A DNA stretch of 14,563 nucleotides, taken from assembly GCA_963640745.1 (NCBI GenBank), contig CAVIBB010000043.1, positions 1-14,563 on the forward strand. The letters are read 5' to 3'. Both the position numbers and the translations under genes were made by a program. This DNA comes from Paratractidigestivibacter sp963640745 (GTDB taxonomy: Bacteria; Actinomycetota; Coriobacteriia; Coriobacteriales; Atopobiaceae). Under the pieces are notes generated by a model, which saw only the letters and a list, made by a program, of their open reading frames with translations, made no database searches and was not told the DNA's origin. Below are positions 1-6,054 of the stretch, in pieces (position 1 is the stretch's first letter; each line of letters opens with the position of its first letter).

Positions 1-100
1 ATAGCGCCCGCCGGGCCACAGCCTGATCATAATTTCGAGGTTCTGCGTGCTTTATTTAAGCATTTATGCATAAGGTTTGATGCATCAACTGGGCAAACGT
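1..100. other. AT-rich non-coding stretch with dyads
   Basis: This stretch lies beyond the terminator of the leftmost operon and has no credible ORF. It is notably AT-rich against its surroundings and holds a perfect palindrome TTATGCATAA (64-73), a repeated ATGCAT (66-71 and 80-85) and a small hairpin TGCTT/AAGCA (48-62). On the minus strand TTGATG (88-83) and TAAATG (66-61) are 16 bases apart and could be a weak promoter for a gene left of the window; this is a guess. The 15-mer CAACTGGGCAAACGT (86-100) recurs exactly at 8300-8314. Confidence 0.35.
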
Positions 101-144
101 AAAACAAGACGCCCTGAGCACGGCCGCAAACCGCGCTCAGGGCG
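101..144 (-). terminator. Intrinsic terminator of the GPH1/GH105 operon
   Basis: A perfect 10-bp stem (CGCCCTGAGC at 110-119 with GCTCAGGGCG at 135-144) is followed, on the minus strand, by the T-rich tract GTCTTGTTTT (110-101). It lies about 130 bases after the stop of the last gene of the operon (273-956) and is oriented to stop minus-strand transcription. The plus-strand exit has no T run, so it is probably unidirectional. Confidence 0.75.
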
Positions 145-272
145 CCAAAATCCCGTTCAGACCACGCAGAATCCCGAAAAAGTGTGACGCAAACGGCGAA
201 ATCCTTCGATTTAGGCGCCCAAGCGCCGCTTTAACGTGCGAAGCCCACCACTCGAAACGCCGTCTCCGCGCG

Positions 273-956
273 CTACGCCCAGACCGCCGCCTGAGCGCGC
301 TCCCCCACGGTCCCCATAATCACGTTGATAATCCGCCCGAGGAACAGCGCGGACACGATGGTCGTGAGGCCGAAGCCAGAAATGTCGCCAAAGAGCAGCA
401 GCGACCCGATGATGGACGCCGCCACGTGACTCACGTCAAAGACGACCTTCACGTTGCCGAACGTCGTGCCCAAGGCCTCGCTCGCGACCTGCACGAGGCC
501 GTCGGGCGCGTTCGGGACGATCTCCATGTCAACCATGAGGGACGCCCCGAACGCGGTGATGACCAGCGCGCAGCACATGCATACGACCTGTGCCACGATA
601 CCCTGCGGACTCACAGTGATAAACGACGCAATCAGATCCACCAGGTAGCCCATCGAGAAAGCAAAGACCATCTCGAGCAGGATCCTGGCCTGGAAGCGAC
701 GGCGCAGAATAAGCGCCTGGCAGCCAATGTAGATCGCATAGGTCAGCGCGATCATGAAACCGAGCGTAGTCCCCGTAGCGCGGGCGGCAAAAGTCGCGAA
801 GCAGGTGAGCGACGCTACACCCAGGCCGGACGCGGTCTGAAGCACCGTGCCCGTCGAGATACAGAAGAGTCCCACAACGTAGATCGCGTAGCGAAGCGCC
901 GTGTGGCCCCAGTCGATGGATTCCTCTTCGTACTTGGTAACGAGCAGGGGTTTCAA
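273..956 (-). CDS. YczE/YitT-like (DUF6198-type) integral membrane protein
   Basis: A 227-residue, strongly hydrophobic protein with about five to six membrane segments. The first follows a short cytosolic N-terminus (about residues 20-45, rich in Gly/Ala/Val). The glycine-rich pattern 'TGTVLQTASGLGVA', the 'MVDMEIVPNAPDGLV' loop and the 'SGFGLTTIVSALFLGRIIN' C-terminal segment resemble the YczE/YyaS/YitT group of membrane proteins, whose function is unknown. The start is probably TTG at 956-954, preceded by AAAGGA ten bases upstream; no nearer ATG fits. It is the last gene of the operon with a GPH transporter, GH105 and a TIM-barrel protein, 39 bases after the TIM-barrel stop. That suggests a role linked to hexuronide metabolism or transport, but nothing in the sequence shows what it moves. 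The family call is by eye. Confidence 0.75.
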   Translation of the reverse strand: MKPLLVTKYEEESIDWGHTALRYAIYVVGLFCISTGTVLQTASGLGVASLTCFATFAARATGTTLGFMIALTYAIYIGCQALILRRRFQARILLEMVFAFSMGYLVDLIASFITVSPQGIVAQVVCMCCALVITAFGASLMVDMEIVPNAPDGLVQVASEALGTTFGNVKVVFDVSHVAASIIGSLLLFGDISGFGLTTIVSALFLGRIINVIMGTVGERAQAAVWA

Positions 957-995
957 AACGCACAGGTCCTTTCTCTTTGCCTATAAAGTCTCTGC

Positions 996-1922
996 TTAAA
1001 GTCCAAGCAGGTAGTCGCGGCAGGCAACGTTCGTGGCGGGCGTCGAGTTCTCGATGACGCAATCGATGCCGGGGCGCGTCGCGCGTGCCCAGTCGGCAAG
1101 AGGCGCGAAGTCGAAGGCACCCGTCTCGCCGGCGCCGTGGCACACAAGGCGACTGCCGGAGCCGTCGCACCAGCCGTCCGAGTCCTCGTTATCCACGACC
1201 TCGTAGTCCTTGGAGTGAAGCACGCGGATCGCGTCGCCGTTGAGCTCGAGCATGCGGGCCACGACGTCGGCCGACTGCGTGGCCACGGTGGGGTGCAGGA
1301 GCGACACCGGGTCGTAGATCACGCCGAGCGCGGCGGAGTCGACGCGATCGAGGACCTCGCGGCAACGCTCGGGAGTGTTCACGACCTCGTTCCAGCCCGG
1401 CTCGATGAGCAGCGGCACGCCCGCGGCCTCGGCGAGTTCGCAGGCGCTGGCGAGGCCGCCGCAGAAGGCGTCCATCGCCGCGGGTTCGAAGCGGTCGTCG
1501 GCAACCTTGTTGCCGGCGTTGGGGCGTCCGGTCTCGGTGCCGACGGGGCAGCCGCCGAGCATGGCCGCGAAGCGCGTGCAGGCGCGATAGTCTTCGAGCG
1601 CCTCGGCAAGCTGGGCCGCGTCCGGTGTGGCGAGGTTCTTGTAGCAGCCGAAGACCGCCACGTGGACGCCCGCCTCGTCGAGGACCGTGCGGAGTCGCAC
1701 CGCGAGGTCCTCGTCAAGGCCGGTTCGGTCGATGCCGTAGCTCGTGTAGACGACCTTGCTCGGCAGCTGAATGCAGGTAAAGCCCAGCTCACCGGCCATG
1801 AGGATGCGCTTCTCGACCGAGCCCTCGGGCAGGTCGTGCAGGCGCACGCCGACGTTGAAGGCCGGCGCGGCGCCGGTGGACGCAACGGCGGCCGCGCGCT
1901 TATCGCTCACGCAGGCGCACAT
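996..1922 (-). CDS. Sugar phosphate isomerase/epimerase-like TIM-barrel protein
   Basis: A 308-residue member of the xylose-isomerase-like / AP-endonuclease-2 TIM-barrel superfamily, which includes many ketose epimerases and uronate-related isomerases. The candidate metal-binding set is visible in order: Glu174 (LLIEPGWNE), Asp204 (VIYDP), His236 (VLHSKD) and Glu291 (VIENSTP). No signal peptide, so cytoplasmic. I place the start at the ATG at 1922, not at an in-frame ATG at 1991. AAGGAG lies ten bases upstream, and it begins one base after the GH105 stop, whereas the longer form adds 23 low-complexity residues overlapping GH105. Such tight packing implies translational coupling. Its substrate is unknown; by context it may act on a product of GH105 or GH28, such as an unsaturated galacturonate derivative or a keto-uronate. 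Confidence 0.82.
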   Translation of the reverse strand: MCACVSDKRAAAVASTGAAPAFNVGVRLHDLPEGSVEKRILMAGELGFTCIQLPSKVVYTSYGIDRTGLDEDLAVRLRTVLDEAGVHVAVFGCYKNLATPDAAQLAEALEDYRACTRFAAMLGGCPVGTETGRPNAGNKVADDRFEPAAMDAFCGGLASACELAEAAGVPLLIEPGWNEVVNTPERCREVLDRVDSAALGVIYDPVSLLHPTVATQSADVVARMLELNGDAIRVLHSKDYEVVDNEDSDGWCDGSGSRLVCHGAGETGAFDFAPLADWARATRPGIDCVIENSTPATNVACRDYLLGL

Positions 1923-1923
1923 G

Positions 1924-3168
1924 CTAGCCCAGCTCCTTGGCGGACTTGTCCGCGTTGATGCCGGGGGTGTAGCCGCCCCAGGGGTCATCAACGGGGCAGC
2001 AGCCGGCCGGGCTCATGGGGTCGCAGGCGCCAGCGAGCTTGTCGTGCTTCATGGTCTCGATGTAGGCCAGGACCAGCGGGGCCACGCCCTTGGCGTCGTT
2101 CTTGACGATGGGCTCGCGCATGTAGTAATCGAAGGTGCCCTCGCGGTGGGTGGCGTTGCCAAGGCCCGCGACCAGGCAAATGTTGTCGAGCGCGAGCTGG
2201 CCGTCCTTCTCGGAGAGGCAGGTCTCACAGACGCCGTCGAAGGCGCGGCGGCCGTACTCGTAGTAGCGCTCAGGCAGGACGCCCAGGCGGCAGCCCTTCA
2301 TGATGGCGTTGGCAAAGATTGCGCTGCCGGACTCCTCGAGGTAGTTCGGGGCGATGTTCGGCAGGTTGATGACCTGGTGCCACATGCCGGTCTTCTCGTC
2401 CTGGTAGGGCAGCATGGAGTCGATGAGGTCGACGAACATCTCGCGCAGGCCGTCCTTCTCGGCGGACATCGAGGGCGGCATGAGCTCCCAGGTGTCGATA
2501 AGGGCCATGGCGAACCAGCCCTCGGCGCGCAGCCAGAAGTTCTGCGAGAGGCCCGTCACCGGGTCGCACCAGAACTGCTTCTTGGAAGAGTCGTAGGCGT
2601 GGTAGTACAGGCCGTTCTTCTCGTTGCGCATGAGGTCGCGGACAACCTGGAACATGTGGAAGGAGTCCGAGCAGGCGCGGCGGTTGTGGAACGAGAGCTC
2701 GTACTGCATGTAGAACGGCTGGGCCATGTACATGCCGTCGAGCCAGATCTGGTTGGGGTAGACGGCCTTGTGCCAGAAGACGCCCTCCTTGGTGCGGGGC
2801 TGGCGCTCGAGCTGGCTATAGATGGTGTCCATGGCCAGGCGGTACTTCTCCTTGCCGGTGATCTCGTAGAGGCGATAGAGGGTCTTGCCGGCGTTGACGT
2901 TGTCAAGGTTGTACTCGAGCGGGTCGTAGTGCTTGATGGTGCCGTCGTCCTGGACAAAGAAATCGATGTAGCTGTCGGCGAACTCCAGGTAGCGGTCCTC
3001 GCCGGTGATCTCGTTGAGCTCGATCAGGGCCTTGATCATGCAGCCGTCGATGTAGTTCCAGGTGTTCTCCTTGCCGGCGCGGATCTTCTCGATGTTCCAC
3101 GCGGGCGCCTGCGGCGTGGAGTTCTCCACGAGCTGGGCGATGTAGGTGTCCAGGATCTGGTTACCCAT
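1924..3168 (-). CDS. GH105 unsaturated rhamnogalacturonyl/galacturonyl hydrolase
   Basis: A 414-residue (alpha/alpha)6-barrel-type protein resembling the YteR/YesR family, which removes the 4,5-unsaturated galacturonate that polysaccharide lyases leave at the non-reducing end of pectin oligomers. Visible family features are NYIDGC (about 38-43), IWLDGMYMAQPF with the presumed catalytic Asp144, YYHAYD with His190, RAEGWFAMAL (214-223) and EESGSAIFANAI (278-289). Length is a little above the usual 370-390 because of a C-terminal tail of about 30 residues (MSPAGCCPVDDPWGGY onward). There is no signal peptide, fitting a cytoplasmic enzyme that works after import. The ATG is preceded by AAGGAGAGG. 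It follows the GPH transporter by 81 bases, with a stem-loop between, and abuts the TIM-barrel gene. Confidence 0.92.
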   Translation of the reverse strand: MGNQILDTYIAQLVENSTPQAPAWNIEKIRAGKENTWNYIDGCMIKALIELNEITGEDRYLEFADSYIDFFVQDDGTIKHYDPLEYNLDNVNAGKTLYRLYEITGKEKYRLAMDTIYSQLERQPRTKEGVFWHKAVYPNQIWLDGMYMAQPFYMQYELSFHNRRACSDSFHMFQVVRDLMRNEKNGLYYHAYDSSKKQFWCDPVTGLSQNFWLRAEGWFAMALIDTWELMPPSMSAEKDGLREMFVDLIDSMLPYQDEKTGMWHQVINLPNIAPNYLEESGSAIFANAIMKGCRLGVLPERYYEYGRRAFDGVCETCLSEKDGQLALDNICLVAGLGNATHREGTFDYYMREPIVKNDAKGVAPLVLAYIETMKHDKLAGACDPMSPAGCCPVDDPWGGYTPGINADKSAKELG

Positions 3169-3191
3169 GATGATTCCTCTCCTTATTGACC

Positions 3192-3224
3192 GAGGGCGGG
3201 GCCGCGGCTCGCGACCCCGCCCTC
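3192..3224 (-). other. Intergenic stem-loop between transporter and GH105
   Basis: A perfect 10-bp stem (GAGGGCGGGG at 3192-3201, CCCCGCCCTC at 3215-3224) with a 13-base loop sits between the transporter stop and the GH105 ribosome-binding site. On the minus strand it is followed by GGTCAATAAGG, with no T run. It therefore looks like an operon-internal processing or mRNA-stabilising hairpin, or a partial attenuator, and not a full terminator. Confidence 0.55.
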
Positions 3225-3249
3225 AGAGACTGACTATATGGCGGTGCTG

Positions 3250-4839
3250 TTACTTGGCGGCGCCGAAGCAGAGCTTCTCGCGCTCAGGAAGCTCGCGCTT
3301 GATGACCTCGAGCTCCTCGGGGGTGTGGTAGCCGATGGTGTTGTGGCCGAAGCAAATCTCGTACTGGACGCCAGAGAGCTCCTCGCAGACGCGCTTGACC
3401 TCGGGGTCGACGTCCTCCATGCGGCCGCCCTCGGCGATGCGCTTGCACTCCTGCTGGACGATGAGGTCGGTGTCGCGGTCGAGCTTCATGAACTTGGCGG
3501 AGAGCAGGCCCAGGAAGGTCAGACCGCAAATGCCGACGACCATGATCTGCAGGATGGCGGTGGTCACGGAAGCGGGCTGGGTGATGTCGCCGGAGGTGCC
3601 GGAGACGTAGCCGTTGAACTGGAGCCACATGCCGAGGATGGCGACGACGGCGGAGTTCATGAGCTTGCCGCAGAGGTGCATGGCGGCCGAGAAGGTGCCC
3701 TCGCGGCGACGGCCGGTGACGACCTCGTCGACGTCGGCGACGAACAGGTAGGTCTGCCAGGGGATGTAGTACACGGCGCCGGTGCCGAGGCCGAAGACGA
3801 CGACGATGGCGGTGATGCCGGCCGCACCGGCGGCGGAGGCGGCGTCGACGTGGAAGACGCCGCAGAGCACGTAGGCGATGACGGCGGAGATGACGACGCC
3901 CTCAGCGATCATGTAGGGCTTGCGGAAGCCCTTCTTTGCGACGATGCCCATAACAACGAGCGTGGAGATGAGCTGCAGGATGGAGCTCATGGACTGCCAG
4001 GCGGAGGCGTTGGCCTTCTCGAGGCCGAGGACGTACATGACGAAGTAGGCGAAGGTGGAGTTAAAGAGCCACTCGGCGCCGAAGCCGAAGAGGTACATGC
4101 CGAGCAGGTTGCGGAAGGTCTTGATGCGGATGGTCGAGAAGATGTCGGTAAAGAGCTTCTTGATGGCCTCGACCGGGGACTCGACCTTCTCCATGGTGGT
4201 CTCGTCGACCGGGCGCTCCCAGGTGGTCAGGTAGACGATGAGCATAGCGCCACCCATGAGCACGCCGAACGCGCAGCCCATGACGAAGAACGCCTGCGGG
4301 TTGGAGTTGCCGAAGACGCCAAAGAAGATGCCCGGGACGGCGGCGGTGAGGAAGTTGGCGATCTTGCCGAAGATGGAGCGGAGGCCAGAGAGATAGGTGC
4401 GCTCCTCGAAGTCGGTGGTCATCTCGGCGGGCAGGGCGTCGTAGGGGATCATGACCATCGTGTACATGAGGTTGTAGATCAGGTAAATCACGAAGTAGTA
4501 CGCGAAGCCGTTGGGCACGACGATCCACATGAGCGGGTTCAGAATGCCGAGGACCGGAACGGCGAGCAGGATGAAGAAGCGGCGGCGGCCGAACTTACGG
4601 CCGAGCTTGGTGTTGTTGAACGCGTCGGTGATGAAGCCGGCGATGGGGTTCATGAACATGTCCGCGAGCAGGGCGAACGAGTAGATGAACGTGGCCTCGC
4701 CCATCGAGAGGCCGGCGTACTGCGTGTAGAAGATGACGAGCCAGGCGGCCGAGATGGCAAGCGCGCCGGAGCCCACCAGGTTGCCCGAACCGTAGCCAAG
4801 ACGGTTCAGGAGCGTGATCTTGCGTTCCTTTTGTTCCAT
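3250..4839 (-). CDS. GPH-family (MFS) hexuronide/oligogalacturonide:cation symporter 1
   Basis: A 529-residue polytopic membrane protein of the glycoside-pentoside-hexuronide:cation symporter family, with about 12 membrane segments up to residue 451. The loop between helices 2 and 3 has the family-type basic cluster TDAFNNTKLGRKFGRRR (71-87), and EERTYLSGLRSIF lies in the next cytosolic loop. By eye against MelB, helix 2 keeps one of the two cation-site acidic positions (Asp60) and has Asn64 at the second. A cytosolic tail of about 78 residues (452-529) with DVDPEV and CFGHNTIGY is shared with the second GPH protein in this window. The ATG has AGAGAGG seven bases upstream. It is first in an operon with GH105, so the likely cargo is unsaturated or saturated galacturonides. 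Exact substrate and coupling ion are inferred, not shown. Confidence 0.9.
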   Translation of the reverse strand: MEQKERKITLLNRLGYGSGNLVGSGALAISAAWLVIFYTQYAGLSMGEATFIYSFALLADMFMNPIAGFITDAFNNTKLGRKFGRRRFFILLAVPVLGILNPLMWIVVPNGFAYYFVIYLIYNLMYTMVMIPYDALPAEMTTDFEERTYLSGLRSIFGKIANFLTAAVPGIFFGVFGNSNPQAFFVMGCAFGVLMGGAMLIVYLTTWERPVDETTMEKVESPVEAIKKLFTDIFSTIRIKTFRNLLGMYLFGFGAEWLFNSTFAYFVMYVLGLEKANASAWQSMSSILQLISTLVVMGIVAKKGFRKPYMIAEGVVISAVIAYVLCGVFHVDAASAAGAAGITAIVVVFGLGTGAVYYIPWQTYLFVADVDEVVTGRRREGTFSAAMHLCGKLMNSAVVAILGMWLQFNGYVSGTSGDITQPASVTTAILQIMVVGICGLTFLGLLSAKFMKLDRDTDLIVQQECKRIAEGGRMEDVDPEVKRVCEELSGVQYEICFGHNTIGYHTPEELEVIKRELPEREKLCFGAAK

Positions 4840-4909
4840 GTGCGATCCTCTCTTTCCTTCCAGGCTCAGCCTAGCGAGCCCGGTTCCTTCCGTTGCGACC
4901 TACGTGGAG

Positions 4910-4921
4910 GTGAACGTTAAC
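4910..4921. promoter_or_regulatory. LacI-type operator candidate, GPH1 promoter, proximal
   Basis: GTGAACGTTAAC is a near-palindrome with a central CG step, typical of LacI-family operators. It lies four bases downstream of the -10 box TATAGT (4931-4926, minus strand), so it would cover the transcription start. The same 12-mer stands in the same place at the second transporter promoter (11842-11853). Repression relieved by a galacturonate-pathway metabolite is the natural reading. Confidence 0.65.
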
Positions 4922-4925
4922 CCGT

Positions 4926-4954
4926 ACTATACCGTAAACCGGTTTAGTTGGTTA
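4926..4954 (-). promoter_or_regulatory. Promoter of GPH1-GH105-isomerase-YczE operon
   Basis: On the minus strand TATAGT (4931-4926) is a good -10 box, about 87 bases upstream of the transporter ATG. The hexamer 17 bases further upstream, TAACCA (4954-4949), is a poor -35 match, so the promoter may be weak or need an activator. Palindromes lie on both sides of the -10 box and within the spacer. Confidence 0.5.
4935..4946. promoter_or_regulatory. Perfect palindrome TAAACCGGTTTA in the spacer
   Basis: This 12-bp perfect palindrome with a central CG is another LacI-family-like operator shape. It lies between the -35 and -10 positions of the GPH1 promoter. It differs from the GTGAACG sites flanking it and so may bind a different regulator. 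The equivalent spacer at the second promoter has only the imperfect dyad ACAAC/GTTGT (11866-11881). Confidence 0.5.
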
Positions 4955-4962
4955 TCGTTCAC
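4951..4962. promoter_or_regulatory. LacI-type operator candidate, GPH1 promoter, distal
   Basis: GTTATCGTTCAC reads GTGAACGATAAC on the minus strand, one base different from the proximal site. Its centre is 41 bp from that of the proximal site, about four helical turns, and it brackets the promoter, an arrangement compatible with cooperative binding or looping. Confidence 0.55.
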
Positions 4963-5098
4963 TTAAAGAATTTCCGAGCGGCGGAGATTTTGCCGCAAAC
5001 GGCCGGCGGGGAGGGACCGCAGATGGGTCGTGAGGATTCGTTGGCATTGGAAAGAAGCACGAGGTGCGGGCGCTCGGCCCTGTCCCTTAGGCGGGACA

Positions 5099-5363
5099 CG
5101 CCCTAAAAGGCGCGCCGACCAGTAACGGAGCCGCGAGCCGCGCCCTGAAAGCGCGTCGCACCGTAACGCAGCCGGAGTCTGCGCCCTGAAGGTGCGTCGC
5201 ACCGTAATGGAGAAGGCCGCCGCGCCCCAATAGCGCGTCGCCCAGCAACGAAAGAGGCTGCAGCGCCCCAATAGCGCGTCGGCCAGTAACGGTCGGTTAC
5301 TGGGCGGCGACAATCCGGGGCGCGAGCGGCATGCCGATTACTGAACGACGCGTTTCCGGGGCG
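5099..5363. repeat. 41-bp-periodic repeat array 1 (direct, then inverted)
   Basis: The motif CAGTAACG and its close variants (CCGTAACG, CCGTAATG, CAGCAACG) start at 5120, 5161, 5202, 5243 and 5284, exactly 41 bp apart. Most units carry CGCCCTGAA or CGCCCCAAT plus a GCGCG run about 20 bases before the core. After the axis at about 5293 the orientation flips: TTACTG starts at 5297 and 5338, again 41 bp apart, and GGGGCG at 5317 and 5358. The junction is the hairpin CCAGTAAC (5283-5290) / GTTACTGG (5296-5303). The array occupies most of the gap between the SGNH esterase stop and the GPH1 promoter. Units are degenerate along their whole length, with no unique spacers. Function unknown. Confidence 0.85.
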
Positions 5364-5391
5364 CGCCACCCATTCGGGGCGAATCGGCCGG

Positions 5392-6054
5392 CTACAGGAT
5401 CGCGCGGAGGCCGGCGGCGATGCGGTGCGCGAGGCGCTCGTAGCCGTCCGGCGAGTAGTGGAGGCCGTCAGGCATGTAACGTTCGCGGTGCTCCGGCAAG
5501 AAAGGCGAGATTCCGCTGCCGGCATACAGGTCGATCACGGGCAGCGAATAGCGGTCCGCGACCTCGCGCACCGCGTTCACGTAGGGCTCCTGCGTGAGAC
5601 CGAGGTGGTTCTCCACGAAGCTGCCGGGGATGTCCTTGGCGACGATGCCGGAGGTCTTGCACGGCGTCATGACCACGAGCCCCGCCTCGGGCGAGCGGGC
5701 CGTGATGGTGCGCGCAAGGTAATCGAGTGCGCCGTAGAACTCGTGCGTGTCCACCGAGCCCATCTGGCCCAGCGGCACGTTGCGGCTGAAGTCGTTCACG
5801 CCGCCGAAGAGCACGTAGACGTCGGCGTCCGCGTCGATGCCGTCAAGGCGCTCAACGAAGGAGTCGTCGCGGTCGGCCTTGATGGCCAGGCGCGAGCCCT
5901 TGACGCCGAAGTTCTCCACCGTCGCGCCGTCGAGCAGCGCGCCCAAGTGCGAGGTCCAGCTAATGGTCGGCCCGCCCTCGCCAGTGCCGTTGTCTCCCCA
6001 GGTGGTCGAATCGCCGAAGCAGCAGATGGTGAGTTCGCCGAGGTTCTTCTTCAT
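5392..6054 (-). CDS. SGNH/GDSL-type esterase, probable pectin-oligomer acetylesterase
   Basis: A 220-residue SGNH hydrolase with all four blocks: GDST with nucleophile Ser16, a block II Gly at about 50-53 (NFGVKGS), GGVND with Asn87, and DGLH with the Asp196/His199 catalytic pair. Such enzymes include rhamnogalacturonan and xylan acetylesterases; in this neighbourhood deacetylation of pectin fragments is the likely job. No signal peptide or lipobox is present, so it should be cytoplasmic. Its ATG overlaps the stop of the upstream esterase fusion by four bases (ATGA), with AAAGGA about nine to ten bases upstream, implying translational coupling and joint production. The fold is clear; the exact substrate is inferred. 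Confidence 0.85.
   Translation of the reverse strand: MKKNLGELTICCFGDSTTWGDNGTGEGGPTISWTSHLGALLDGATVENFGVKGSRLAIKADRDDSFVERLDGIDADADVYVLFGGVNDFSRNVPLGQMGSVDTHEFYGALDYLARTITARSPEAGLVVMTPCKTSGIVAKDIPGSFVENHLGLTQEPYVNAVREVADRYSLPVIDLYAGSGISPFLPEHRERYMPDGLHYSPDGYERLAHRIAAGLRAIL

Noticed and set aside
1923..1991. Upstream ATG at 1991 as start of the TIM-barrel gene
   Set aside because: The extra 23 residues are Thr/Pro/Ala/Ser-rich shadow of GH105, whereas the ATG at 1922 has AAGGAG at ideal distance and begins one base after the GH105 stop.
5081..5098. Hairpin TGTCCC/GGGACA as terminator of the SGNH esterase transcript
   Set aside because: Only a 6-bp stem and no T tract on either strand; no clear intrinsic terminator was found for that operon apart from the array's own stems.
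4963..5313. Open frames of about 100-140 codons in the repeat arrays (also 5103-5525 and 11849-12162)
   Set aside because: Their translations merely repeat the 41-bp unit (recurrent RYWGA / LLRCWA-like runs), and in-frame periodicity breaks because 41 is not a multiple of three. No ribosome-binding or family evidence.
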